Part shown: positions 8,253 through 16,181 of the stretch, in pieces | Layout: every line of letters starts with the position of its first letter | Numbering within the stretch: the first letter of the stretch is position 1 | Source of the DNA: JBFXCK01 sp050182275 | GTDB taxonomy: Bacteria; Pseudomonadota; Alphaproteobacteria; SHNJ01 | Direction of reading: 5' to 3' | Length of the DNA stretch: 60,778 nt | Assembly: GCA_050182275.1 (NCBI GenBank) | Contig: JBFXCK010000010.1 | Span: 1 to 60,778 of the forward strand | The notes under the pieces: generated by a model | What the model was told of the DNA's origin: nothing | The model's database searches: none | What the model saw: the letters and a program-made list of their open reading frames with translations, nothing else | Program-made: the position numbers and the translations under genes

Positions 8253-9185
8253 ATGCCTGGTGAATTTTCTCTTATTGAAACCTATTTCAAGCCATTAGCG
8301 CTTCTGCCCGAATCTTTGGGGCTGAAGGATGATGCCGCGCTTATGTCCATTCCGCCCGGCCAGGAATTGGTGGTGACGACCGATGCCATCATTTCCGGCA
8401 TCGATTTTTTGGGAAATGAAAAGCCGCATCTGATCGCGCAAAAGGCATTGCGGGTCAATTTATCCGACCTGGCCGCCATGGGCGCTAAGCCTTATGCCTA
8501 TACGCTGGTGATAGCGGCGTCCAAAGAAGTTGACGCCGATTTTTGGCAAGGAATAAGTTTGGGTTTGGCGGAAGATCAAAAACATTTCGGCATCGGTTTA
8601 ATCGGCGGCGATTTATCGCGCACGCCCGGCCCGTTAAGTTTGACGATTACCGCCTTCGGTTTAGTTCCTAAAGGCCGGGCGCTTAGGCGCGGCACGGCTA
8701 AGGCAGGGGACAGTCTTTTTGTTTCCGGCACAATTGGCGATTCTTATTTGGGGTTGCAATCATTCAAGGGGCGGGGTGGCGGCGATGAATATTTCCGCAA
8801 CCGCTATTTATTGCCCGAGCCGCGCGTGACGCTTGGCGAAAAATTGCGCGAGCTTGCCACATCGGCGATCGATATTTCCGATGGTTTATTGGCTGATGCC
8901 AACCATTTAGCCGGCGGTGTGGAAATTGAATTAAGCGCGGTACCTTTTTCAATCTCCGGTCAGGACGAGCCTGCCTTATTAAAGTTGATGTCGGCCGGCG
9001 ATGATTATGAGCTGTTATTTACGACGTCTCTTGAAAAAGAGGCGGATATTAAGGCTTTAAGCAGTCATTTAGACCTAAAACTTACTAAAATTGGGCGAAT
9101 TCTTAACCAAGGCGGTGTTAAGGTTAGGGCTAAGGATGGCGGTTATCTTCCCTTGCCGGAATTAGGTCATGACCATTTTGCTTAA
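8253..9185 (+). CDS. thiL: Thiamine-monophosphate kinase
   Basis: ThiL, 310 residues, ATP-dependent phosphorylation of thiamine phosphate to thiamine diphosphate. Motifs: LGLKDDAALM near the N-terminus (metal-binding Asp pair), VNLSDLAAMGAKP, GLIGGDLSRTPG, AIDISDGLLADANHLA, and SAGDDYELLFT, which are the usual ThiL/PurM-superfamily signatures. The N-terminus GEFSLIETYFKPLA is typical. The last 17 bases overlap the next gene. Confidence 0.94.
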   Translation: MPGEFSLIETYFKPLALLPESLGLKDDAALMSIPPGQELVVTTDAIISGIDFLGNEKPHLIAQKALRVNLSDLAAMGAKPYAYTLVIAASKEVDADFWQGISLGLAEDQKHFGIGLIGGDLSRTPGPLSLTITAFGLVPKGRALRRGTAKAGDSLFVSGTIGDSYLGLQSFKGRGGGDEYFRNRYLLPEPRVTLGEKLRELATSAIDISDGLLADANHLAGGVEIELSAVPFSISGQDEPALLKLMSAGDDYELLFTTSLEKEADIKALSSHLDLKLTKIGRILNQGGVKVRAKDGGYLPLPELGHDHFA

Positions 9186-9696
9186 ACGCTTTTGCCTTTT
9201 CATTATGCTGTCGGTATTGGCCGGGCCCGCCTTTGCCAATGAAGAAGAAAAGCCGCCCGAAGATCCCAATTTGCCCAAAACCTATTTTATCAATATGCCG
9301 CAATTCAACACGGTTGCAATTGTCCGCGGCAAGCCGGTATTTCACATGAACTTCGCCATCGTCTTAGATATGAAAACCCAGGAAGATTATGATTTGGTCC
9401 ATAAAAAAGAGGTGCAAATCGGCGATGCGTTTGTCGAGGAATTGCACGGCATCGCTTCGGTCCAACGCGGGGCGTTGTTAAAGAAAATCGATTTTGTTAA
9501 ACAGCGCTTGCAAAAACGCGCCGATAAAGTAGTCGGCAAGCCGAAAACCGTGACTGTTTTGGTAAGGGCCACAAGCGAAAATACCTTAGTGCCCGACCCC
9601 CAGGCGGTTAAAGAGGTAAAAGCCCCAAAACCCGAACAGCCAATACTGCCCCTAGCCCCTGCCGCGGCGGAAGACGCCCCAAAAACCGATAAGTAA
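9169..9696 (+). CDS. Exported protein of unknown function downstream of thiL
   Basis: A 175-residue protein with a signal peptide (LLKRFCLFIMLSVLAGPAFA) and a mature part that starts with an acidic/proline stretch. A central segment (residues about 40-130) alternates beta-like and charged helical stretches, and the C-terminal 40 residues are rich in Pro, Ala and Glu. The central pattern loosely resembles FliL-type periplasmic domains, but I cannot support that assignment. ATG 9169 lies inside thiL, so translation is probably coupled. No terminator separates it from thiL. Confidence 0.7.
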   Translation: MTILLKRFCLFIMLSVLAGPAFANEEEKPPEDPNLPKTYFINMPQFNTVAIVRGKPVFHMNFAIVLDMKTQEDYDLVHKKEVQIGDAFVEELHGIASVQRGALLKKIDFVKQRLQKRADKVVGKPKTVTVLVRATSENTLVPDPQAVKEVKAPKPEQPILPLAPAAAEDAPKTDK

Positions 9697-9805
9697 TTTT
9701 ATTTCCTTAAAGATAATATAATTCATTTAAACGGATATTTTATATTGCCACTTCAGGAAAGTGGTGGTACCTTCATGCCCGTTACAGGAAAATGGATATA
9801 AAATA

Positions 9806-10357
9806 ATGGCAAGTTTGCTAAGCGCGCCTCCCCGCCGGACTCGGCTTGCTTCTTATCCTATGCAATTGGTAAGGGGTTTAGGGGCGCATGCTGTCGTAGA
9901 GGATTTTTATCTTCAAACCGCCGTGGATATGTGGTGGGTGACGGATATTATTAATCCCCATATGCGCCCCTATGGCGCCTTAAGGGGGGTTCTGGAAATT
10001 CTAAATGAAAAGGCCGGCGAATTTGAGGGTTTTCCTTACATTCCGGACTTAAAAACCGCCTTAACCCATATTGTTTCTAAGCGCTGGCCTGATGTTTATC
10101 CTCAGTCTTCCTTGCCGCCTTTGCCTGTGCTGACGGTTTATGAAATTCCTAAAAGCCAGGCTAGCGAAGCGGAGCGGATAGCTTTTCACCTAGCCGGGCG
10201 GTTGCGGAAATTATCGGCTTCTAATCCAGCCATGGGGCCTTTATTAGAAAAAATGGCCGGGGCAGTGTGTATCGCGGTGTTAAAATTAAGGAAAAAGCCG
10301 CAAAAAATCTATGATCTTTTTCCGCAAGACAGAAGCCTGGGCAGGGAAGACCGCTAA
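9806..10357 (+). CDS. Unrecognised protein, 183 residues
   Basis: A probably soluble protein with a basic N-terminus (SAPPRRTRLASYPMQL) and no clear signal peptide or membrane segment. A Pro-rich segment lies in the middle (SSLPPLPVLTVYEIP), followed by a helical C-terminal half rich in Ala, Leu and Lys. I do not recognise the family. ATG 9806 is the first ATG consistent with a short leader; the frame is open up to a GTG at 9761. The 109 bp before it contain a small hairpin (CCACTT/AAGTGG around 9750-9766). Confidence 0.55.
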   Translation: MASLLSAPPRRTRLASYPMQLVRGLGAHAVVEDFYLQTAVDMWWVTDIINPHMRPYGALRGVLEILNEKAGEFEGFPYIPDLKTALTHIVSKRWPDVYPQSSLPPLPVLTVYEIPKSQASEAERIAFHLAGRLRKLSASNPAMGPLLEKMAGAVCIAVLKLRKKPQKIYDLFPQDRSLGREDR

Positions 10358-10448
10358 TTTCTAATAAAATTTCGATTTTCTAGCTTGTAACAAAAGCTTG
10401 AATAAGGTATTTAAACACTAACGCAATTTTTATTTAGGAGATAAAAAG

Positions 10449-10682
10449 ATGAAATCCTCTCAATTCGCTCTCAAGGTTGCCTTTTTGGTTTTGTTTTCGT
10501 TTTTAATTATTGCTCCGGCTTCGGCGGAGCCGCCGGTTGTTGCTGGCGATCGCACGATTCCCGGCCGCATTATTGACGGCATTGTGCATTACGGCGATGC
10601 TTGCCTTGGTGTGATCAATAACGATGATCCCCGTATAATCCGTGGGATTGCTGGTGTTTTTGGCGCGATTTTCTGCAGCTAG
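10449..10682 (+). CDS. Small exported protein, 77 residues
   Basis: A short protein with a strong signal peptide (VAFLVLFSFLIIAPASA) and a 50-residue mature part containing two cysteines (DACLG near the middle and a C-terminal FCS), which could form one disulphide. It has a good ribosome site (AGGAGA, about 8 bases before the ATG) and is followed 24 bp later by a strong intrinsic terminator, so it is a stand-alone gene. No family is recognised. A second small exported protein at 35611 has a similar layout but no clear sequence similarity. Confidence 0.7.
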   Translation: MKSSQFALKVAFLVLFSFLIIAPASAEPPVVAGDRTIPGRIIDGIVHYGDACLGVINNDDPRIIRGIAGVFGAIFCS

Positions 10683-10705
10683 ATACTTACGTTATTCAAA
10701 AATAG

Positions 10706-10733
10706 AGGCCGCCTTAAGCCAGGCGGCCTTTTT
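10706..10733 (+). terminator. Rho-independent terminator after the small exported gene
   Basis: Perfect 8-bp stem AGGCCGCC (10706-10713) and GGCGGCCT (10722-10729) with an 8-base loop, followed by a run of T at 10730-10733. It is positioned just after the stop of the 77-residue exported protein. Confidence 0.85.
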
Positions 10734-10769
10734 ATTTAACCCATTGCTTTCGCTAGATGTTTCTGGCAT

Positions 10770-10802
10770 AAACCTCGGGCTCGGCTACGAGCTTTTAGGT
10801 TT
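10770..10802 (+). other. Possible structured leader upstream of hppA
   Basis: A nested hairpin can be drawn 38 bp before hppA: outer arms AAACCT (10770-10775) and AGGTTT (10797-10802), inner arms GCTCG (10779-10783) and CGAGC (10788-10792). There is no T tract, so it is not a terminator. It matches no riboswitch class I recognise and could be chance folding. Confidence 0.3.
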
Positions 10803-10840
10803 CTAAATTCTTCTATAAATTCCAACTAAAGGGTTTTCCG

Positions 10841-12943
10841 ATGTTTGATTTGCCAATGATGCACCAATTCGTTTTGGCTTGCGGGGTGTTTGCCTTGCTT
10901 TATGGCCTGTATGCCTCGCGCGAAGTTTTGGCTCAGCCAACCGGCAATGCGCGGATGCAAGAAATCGCCGCCGCCATTCAAGAAGGCGCTAAAGCCTATC
11001 TCAACCGCCAATATTATACGATCGCGATTGTGGGCGTTATTATCGCGGCCTTGCTGGCCTATCTTTTGGGCCGCCATGTCGCGGTTGGCTTTGCGATTGG
11101 CGCGGTTTTATCGGCAGCGGCCGGCTATATCGGCATGAATGTATCGGTGCGCGCCAATGTGCGCACGGCAGAGGCCGCCAAAAACGGCTTGGCCAAAGCT
11201 TTGGATATCGCCTTTAAATCGGGCGCGATCACCGGCATGCTGGTGGTGGGCTTAGGATTGCTGGGCGTGGCTGGGTATTATTTCTCGCTTCTTAAAATGG
11301 GCTTAAGCGTGCGCCAGGTGGTTGAGGCGCTGGTGGCTTTAAGCTTCGGCGCGTCCTTGATTTCGATCTTCGCGCGTTTGGGCGGCGGAATTTTCACCAA
11401 GGGCGCCGATGTGGGCGCCGATTTGGTGGGCAAAATCGAAAAAAATATTCCCGAAGATGATCCGCGCAACCCCGCCGTCATCGCCGACAATGTCGGCGAT
11501 AATGTCGGCGATTGCGCCGGCATGGCTGCCGATTTGTTCGAAACCTATGCGGTTACCATTGTGGCCACCATGTTGTTGGGCAGTATTTATTTTGTCCGCA
11601 CGCCCGGCATGGTCGATACGATGATGCTGTTGCCGTTATTGATTGGCGGCGTGTGCATTGTCACTTCCGTCATCGGCACCTTCTTTGTGCGCTTGGATAA
11701 AACCCAAGGCATCATGCGCGCTTTATACAAGGGCTTGATCGCAACCGCGGTTTTATCGGCGATTGCGATTTATGGCGTAATGACTCACACTTTCGATGGC
11801 CTGGCCACCGAAGTTGAATTGGATGGCCGCTTAATTCAGGTAAAGAACCTGTATTATTGCTGCTTAACCGGTTTGGTTGTCACGGGCTTGCTGGTGTGGA
11901 TCACTGAATACTACACCGCCAAGGAATTCCGCCCCGTCAAAAGCATCGCCGCGGCTTCGGAAACGGGCCATGCCACCAATATCATCCAAGGCTTGGCTGT
12001 GTCGATGGAATCAACCGCTTTGCCTGTGTTGGTGATTTCGGCCGGGATCATTGTGGCCTTTTTAAACGCCGGTTTATTCGGCGTGTCATTGGCCGCTACC
12101 ACCATGCTGGCTTTGGCCGGAATGATTGTGGCGCTTGATGCCTATGGCCCCGTTACCGATAACGCCGGCGGCATTGCGGAAATGTCGAACCTGCCGAAGG
12201 AAGTGCGGGTAACCACCGATGCGCTGGATGCTGTTGGCAACACCACCAAGGCTGTCACCAAGGGCTATGCCATTGGCTCGGCCGGTTTGGCGTCATTGGT
12301 GCTATTCGCCGCTTACATCGAAGATTTGCGGCATTATTTCCCCACAACCGATGTAAATTTTAACTTGCAAAATCCCTATGTGGTGATTGGCTTGTTCATC
12401 GGCGGCCTATTGCCCTATCTGTTCGGGGCGATGGGCATGATGGCTGTGGGCAGGGCTGCGGGTGCGGTGGTGGTTGAAGTCCGCCGTCAATTCAAGGAAA
12501 TCGCCGGCATCATGGAGGGCAAAGCCAAGCCGCAATATGGCAAGGCGGTTGACCTTTTAACCGTGGCTGCGATCCGGGAAATGATTAAACCCTCGCTCTT
12601 GCCGGTTTTGGCTCCTGTTGTGGTGTATCTCGTGATCGAATGGATCGCGGGCGCAGCGGCCGCGTTCTCCACCGTCGGCGCGATGCTCTTGGGAACGATT
12701 GTGACGGGCTTGTTCGTCGCCATCTCCATGACATCGGGCGGCGGCGCTTGGGACAATGCCAAGAAATACATCGAAGACGGCCATCATGGCGGCAAGGGCA
12801 GCGATGCCCATAAGGCAGCCGTGACGGGAGACACTGTTGGCGATCCTTACAAGGATACCGCAGGCCCGGCTGTTAATCCGATGATTAAGATCATTAACAT
12901 TGTGGCGCTGTTGCTGTTGGCCAGTTTGGCCGCTGGGCAGTAA
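10841..12943 (+). CDS. hppA: Proton-translocating membrane pyrophosphatase (K+-independent type)
   Basis: A 700-residue membrane protein with about 16 hydrophobic segments that couples pyrophosphate hydrolysis to H+ export. Signature segments include GGGIFTKGADVGADLVGK, DDPRNPAVIADNVGDNVGDC with the clustered Asp residues that bind Mg-PPi, and near the C-terminus GGAWDNAKKYIEDG and GDTVGDPYKDTAGPAVNPM. In the diagnostic position the motif is GNTTKAVTKG: Lys where K+-dependent enzymes have Ala, indicating the K+-independent H+ pump subclass. A strong terminator follows at 12961. Confidence 0.96.
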   Translation: MFDLPMMHQFVLACGVFALLYGLYASREVLAQPTGNARMQEIAAAIQEGAKAYLNRQYYTIAIVGVIIAALLAYLLGRHVAVGFAIGAVLSAAAGYIGMNVSVRANVRTAEAAKNGLAKALDIAFKSGAITGMLVVGLGLLGVAGYYFSLLKMGLSVRQVVEALVALSFGASLISIFARLGGGIFTKGADVGADLVGKIEKNIPEDDPRNPAVIADNVGDNVGDCAGMAADLFETYAVTIVATMLLGSIYFVRTPGMVDTMMLLPLLIGGVCIVTSVIGTFFVRLDKTQGIMRALYKGLIATAVLSAIAIYGVMTHTFDGLATEVELDGRLIQVKNLYYCCLTGLVVTGLLVWITEYYTAKEFRPVKSIAAASETGHATNIIQGLAVSMESTALPVLVISAGIIVAFLNAGLFGVSLAATTMLALAGMIVALDAYGPVTDNAGGIAEMSNLPKEVRVTTDALDAVGNTTKAVTKGYAIGSAGLASLVLFAAYIEDLRHYFPTTDVNFNLQNPYVVIGLFIGGLLPYLFGAMGMMAVGRAAGAVVVEVRRQFKEIAGIMEGKAKPQYGKAVDLLTVAAIREMIKPSLLPVLAPVVVYLVIEWIAGAAAAFSTVGAMLLGTIVTGLFVAISMTSGGGAWDNAKKYIEDGHHGGKGSDAHKAAVTGDTVGDPYKDTAGPAVNPMIKIINIVALLLLASLAAGQ

Positions 12944-12960
12944 GCCAAGTTAAAACAAAA

Positions 12961-12992
12961 CCCGCCGGGGCGAAACCTCGGCGGGTTTTTTT
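12961..12992 (+). terminator. Rho-independent terminator after hppA
   Basis: A 10-bp GC-rich stem (12961-12970 with 12976-12985, one G-T pair) around the loop CGAAA, followed by seven T at 12986-12992. It ends the hppA transcript, 18 bp after the stop, and separates it from the convergent gene at 13005. Confidence 0.92.
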
Positions 12993-13004
12993 ATATTTTC
13001 ATGT

Positions 13005-14120
13005 TTATCGAGTTAAAACCCGCTGTCGGCTTAAAACTACAATAGAGCCGAAAACAGCAAGACCTATACAGCTAGCGCCTATTGCCGGAACCCCTGCTTT
13101 CCAGGACAATAGGCTTTGATGAAAAGGATGTTGAGCCTTTGCTTCTGCCTGGATATATCTTTCCATCGCCTGCAATTCCGTTTGTGAAAAAGTGGCGCTA
13201 TCGCCGTTTCGAAAGGCTTTCACTAATTCATAAACTTTTTTACCATCGCGGTCAGGGGTGGGATCAGCTTCAGTAGTAACCAAATGACCATCCGGCTTGA
13301 TAAGATGAACCATGGCAGGGGCCGGCAAAGGTTTTCCTGTTACCACCAAGCTTCGCATTTGTTGGGCCGCTTCGTTCTGACGGTCGGTAGAATGAGAAGA
13401 AGCTCCCCATGCTCCCGCCCAGCCAGCGGCTGCGGCTACTCCTGCCGTAAATATCGCTAACATTTTACGGAAATGGCGGTTGTGGTAAACTATAGAATTG
13501 ATAATACGTGGCGCTTCTTCCCGGCTAATAAATCCGGCATTAACGAATCGATTAACGAAAGAGGAAATTTTGTATGAATCGGCATATTTCAGCGTTTCCA
13601 CCAGCTTTGTTGTGAATTCTTTTTTTACACCCTCAAAAAACGGGGCGTTTAAAACCTCGCCAATACGCTTATTGGTGAATTCAAGCCGCTCGTTGCCAGA
13701 TAACACATTTTCAAAAACATCCCGAAACGCTTTTTGCCGCAAATTGACCGGTAAATTTTCAGCAAGAATGGCGGTCTCGCGCGATAAAGCAAAAAGTTCC
13801 ATCGCATCGTAAGCCCTGCCCGTAAATAGATTATTGGCTGATAGCTCGCTCGCTGAATCAAGATAGATATCAAATTGATCTATATCTAATCCTAATAAGG
13901 CAGCCAAAAATTTTGGATCGGGTTTTTTTGGTTCTTGGGCGGCTTCCAAAAGAGTCCGGGGCTGTCCCCGTAATTCCGCAAGCACCGCGCTGGCGAACAC
14001 ATCGCGATGTTCAGCGAGTTCAGCCTTAGCCTCCGGCGGATTTTGAGAGATTTTTTCTAAAAGTGCGGTTAATTCAGGCAGCGTAAAAGTTTTCGGCTGG
14101 GCCGGAGCTTCGGTTGTCAT
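13005..14120 (-). CDS. Unrecognised protein with two C-terminal membrane segments
   Basis: A 371-residue protein. The first 240 residues are hydrophilic and helical, with repeated acidic/Leu-rich segments. One membrane segment follows at about residues 245-265 (LAIFTAGVAAAAGWAGAWGA), then a 75-residue polar loop, then a second membrane segment close to the C-terminus (VPAIGASCIGLAVFGSIVVL). There is no signal peptide, so the long N-terminal part is probably cytoplasmic with a hairpin anchor. Codon use is more AT-rich than in neighbouring housekeeping genes. No family is recognised. It is convergent to hppA and has its own upstream gap. Confidence 0.65.
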   Translation of the reverse strand: MTTEAPAQPKTFTLPELTALLEKISQNPPEAKAELAEHRDVFASAVLAELRGQPRTLLEAAQEPKKPDPKFLAALLGLDIDQFDIYLDSASELSANNLFTGRAYDAMELFALSRETAILAENLPVNLRQKAFRDVFENVLSGNERLEFTNKRIGEVLNAPFFEGVKKEFTTKLVETLKYADSYKISSFVNRFVNAGFISREEAPRIINSIVYHNRHFRKMLAIFTAGVAAAAGWAGAWGASSHSTDRQNEAAQQMRSLVVTGKPLPAPAMVHLIKPDGHLVTTEADPTPDRDGKKVYELVKAFRNGDSATFSQTELQAMERYIQAEAKAQHPFHQSLLSWKAGVPAIGASCIGLAVFGSIVVLSRQRVLTR

Positions 14121-14191
14121 GATAGTACCCCCATAAAGTTGCTTTGTATCTTTTTAGGGGAAGTATATAGGGGTGTCAAGCCTGGTAAAAG

Positions 14192-14632
14192 CTAACGTTC
14201 TTTCTTATCGATGCCTTGAAACCGCCCCACATTCCCCAATAGCTGCTGCATAATGGTTAACTCTGAACCAGGCGAGGGGGTAGCGCGGGCGACGGGCTTA
14301 ATAGCTTGAAGCTTGGTTTCGTCGACCTTTTCCACCGTCTGAACCACGCCTTCCTTATTAAAGCGGATAATGGTGACTTCGTGTTTTTTTACTTCGGGGG
14401 TGAAGAAGGCGACCGCCTCGGTTTTCTGGCCGATATAATACCAAGCCGGCTCGCCGAATTCAGATTTGGCCGAAGGGGAGCCTAGAATACGCGCCACTTG
14501 ATCTTGCGTAGTTTCGCCGGTTTTAATGTAATCAAGGCGTTCCGCATCCACGAAATTGCCGCGCGTGTTGTTAAACGGCGTGCAGGCGGCAAGGGCCGCA
14601 AAAACGGTTAAAAGCAGTAATTTTTGGCGCAT
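14192..14632 (-). CDS. bamE: Outer-membrane assembly lipoprotein BamE (SmpA/OmlA)
   Basis: A 146-residue lipoprotein. The lipobox LAAC sits at about residues 14-17 after a short hydrophobic leader, so it should be lipidated and anchored in the outer membrane. The body carries the SmpA/OmlA pattern: IKTGETTQDQVARILGSPS, then GEPAWYYIGQ and ITIIRF-like strands. BamE is an accessory subunit of the BAM complex that inserts beta-barrel proteins. It is divergent from the bc1 chaperone gene, a neighbour order commonly seen in alphaproteobacteria. Confidence 0.9.
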   Translation of the reverse strand: MRQKLLLLTVFAALAACTPFNNTRGNFVDAERLDYIKTGETTQDQVARILGSPSAKSEFGEPAWYYIGQKTEAVAFFTPEVKKHEVTIIRFNKEGVVQTVEKVDETKLQAIKPVARATPSPGSELTIMQQLLGNVGRFQGIDKKER

Positions 14633-14710
14633 ATCTCTACTCGGTTAAATAAAACCCTTTGTTATCTTTAGCGGCAAAGGCTACATGAATACAAGTAAGT
14701 TTTATATAGG

Positions 14711-14785
14711 CTCATCCTGAGCTTGTCGAAGGATGATTCTTGCCATTTGAAAATTGTCCATGGTTCGACAGGCTCACCATGAGCG
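14711..14785. repeat. Palindromic intergenic repeat (REP-like pair)
   Basis: Two imperfectly inverted copies of a short palindromic unit lie between bamE and the chaperone gene. The left unit has CATCCT and AGGATG arms around GAGCTTGTCGA; the right unit has ATGGT and ACCAT arms around TCGACAGGCTC. The reverse complement of the left unit matches the right in the TTCGACA-GCTCA core. Units of this kind are common dispersed repeats in many proteobacterial genomes. The right unit ends only about 13 bp before the next ATG. Confidence 0.75.
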
Positions 14786-14797
14786 TATGGAAATAAA

Positions 14798-15340
14798 ATG
14801 ATACTTTCCCTATTAAAACGTAAGCCCACAATATCGCCAGCCATTGTCCACCGGCTTTACTTAAGTTTGGTCGATGCCGCCAGGCGCCCGGTATTTTATC
14901 AGCAATATGGCGTGCCCGATACGATCGATGGCCGGTTCGACATGCTGTGCTTGCATATGGCCATAACTATCTATTGCTTGAATAACTTACAAGAAACCAC
15001 TGATCTAAAACAACAATTATTTGATCTAATGTTTCAGGACATGGATCATAATTTACGCGAAATGGGGGTCGGCGATTTGGGGGTGCCGCGCCGCATTAAG
15101 GCCATGATGCTGGCCTTTAATGGCAGAGTGCAAACCTATAGCGCCGCTTTTGAGATGGGCGATAACCAAGCCCTGGCCGGGGCGATTTCGCGCAACATTT
15201 ACCGCGAGCAAAAAACCGCAAATGAAAAACCGGTGCAGGATTTGGCCGCCTATATCCGCCGTCAAATTGCTGCGCTACAGGCGCAAGGGCTGCCGGCTTT
15301 TCAAAATGCCGAAATAAAATTTATCGCCCCGGAGATCTAA
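14798..15340 (+). CDS. Ubiquinol-cytochrome c chaperone family protein (CBP3-like)
   Basis: A 180-residue helical protein of the CBP3/UQCC1-like family, assisting assembly of the cytochrome bc1 complex. Recognisable segments are VHRLYLSLVDAARRPVFYQQYGVPDTIDGRFDM-type text at residues 17-50, LFDLMFQDMDHNLREMGVGDLGVPRRIK in the middle, and LAAYIRRQI near the end. It is followed 3 bp later by yceD/DUF177, an arrangement conserved in alphaproteobacteria. Together with bamE this marks the lineage. Confidence 0.88.
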   Translation: MILSLLKRKPTISPAIVHRLYLSLVDAARRPVFYQQYGVPDTIDGRFDMLCLHMAITIYCLNNLQETTDLKQQLFDLMFQDMDHNLREMGVGDLGVPRRIKAMMLAFNGRVQTYSAAFEMGDNQALAGAISRNIYREQKTANEKPVQDLAAYIRRQIAALQAQGLPAFQNAEIKFIAPEI

Positions 15341-15343
15341 AAA

Positions 15344-15892
15344 ATGATTGCACCAATGAAGGCCCAGCCCGAATGGTCGCATCCGTTCAATGTGGAAAAT
15401 TTGGGCAATAAAATCATCGAAGTGACGATTCGCGCCAATGCCGAAGAGCGCGCCCGGCTGGTAAAGCGCCTTGATTTAACGGCGCTGGATAAGCTTGAGG
15501 CGGTTTTTACCCTGGGGCGTCAGGCTGAAGAAGTCATTCAAGTTTCGGGGAAAATTTCTGCCGGTATCAAGCAAATTTGTGTGGTGACTTTGGAGGAATT
15601 CCCGGCCCAGCTTGAAGAAAATTTCAGCGCCCGCTTTGCGCCTGCCGGCAGCGAAATTGTCCGCGCCAATCATTTGCGCGAGGAGGGGGATGGCACGCAT
15701 GAAGACGATATCGAGCCCTATGAATTCGGCAAAATCGATCTAGGCGAAATCGCTACCCAATATTTGGCGCTGGCGATCGACCCCTATCCCCATAAGCCGG
15801 GCATCGAGGGCGGCGGCCTGGTTTATGGCGCGGCGGAAGACAAAAAGAACCCCTTTGCCGGCCTGGCGGGGCTATATCCGAAGAAAAACTAG
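15344..15892 (+). CDS. yceD: YceD / DUF177 family protein
   Basis: A 182-residue DUF177 protein. The family is normally encoded directly upstream of rpmF and is linked to 23S rRNA and ribosomal large-subunit biogenesis. Features here are the N-terminal EWSHPFNVENLG, the core VSGKISAGIKQICVVTLEEFPAQLEE, and an acidic stretch ending in FGKIDLGEIATQYLALAIDPYPHKPG. In this genome rpmF does not follow directly: a toxin-antitoxin pair is inserted between them. The final residues (FAGLAGLYPKK) match the family end, so the gene is intact. Confidence 0.88.
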   Translation: MIAPMKAQPEWSHPFNVENLGNKIIEVTIRANAEERARLVKRLDLTALDKLEAVFTLGRQAEEVIQVSGKISAGIKQICVVTLEEFPAQLEENFSARFAPAGSEIVRANHLREEGDGTHEDDIEPYEFGKIDLGEIATQYLALAIDPYPHKPGIEGGGLVYGAAEDKKNPFAGLAGLYPKKN

Positions 15893-15905
15893 GCTTTTAT
15901 TAATC

Positions 15906-15934
15906 TTGACTGTATTATAATAAGTATTATAATA
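15906..15934 (+). promoter_or_regulatory. Promoter with direct-repeat operator for the AbrB/Doc pair
   Basis: A near-consensus sigma-70 promoter: TTGACT (15906-15911), 16-bp spacer, TATAAT (15928-15933). The spacer and -10 region hold two perfect copies of TATTATAATA (15913-15922 and 15925-15934), 12 bp apart start to start, each largely self-palindromic. A repressor bound there would block RNA polymerase, the usual autoregulation of toxin-antitoxin operons. The promoter lies 20 bp before the antitoxin ATG. Confidence 0.7.
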
Positions 15935-15953
15935 GAGCAAAAGGAGCAAAATC

Positions 15954-16178
15954 ATGACTACTCTTAAAATCACGACCATCGGCAGCTCGGTTGGAGTTGT
16001 TCTGCCCAAGGAATTGCTCGCCAAATTGCGCGTCAGCAAGGGCGATTATTTATATGTCACCGAAACGCCAAATGGCGTTGAACTCCGCGCCTATAACCCC
16101 GAATTCGCCGAACAAATGGAATTGGCGGAGCAGATTATGCGTGAAGACCGTGACGTCTTAAAAAAATTGGCGGAGTAA
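15954..16178 (+). CDS. AbrB/MazE-type antitoxin
   Basis: A 74-residue protein with an N-terminal swapped-hairpin AbrB/SpoVT fold (TTIGSSVGVVLPKELLAKL, then GDYLYVTETPNGVEL) that should bind DNA, and a C-terminal acidic helix (residues 45-74) that probably neutralises the toxin encoded 3 bp downstream. A good ribosome site (AAGGAG) precedes the ATG. It probably represses its own promoter through the repeats at 15913-15934. Confidence 0.88.
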   Translation: MTTLKITTIGSSVGVVLPKELLAKLRVSKGDYLYVTETPNGVELRAYNPEFAEQMELAEQIMREDRDVLKKLAE

Positions 16179-16181
16179 AGC

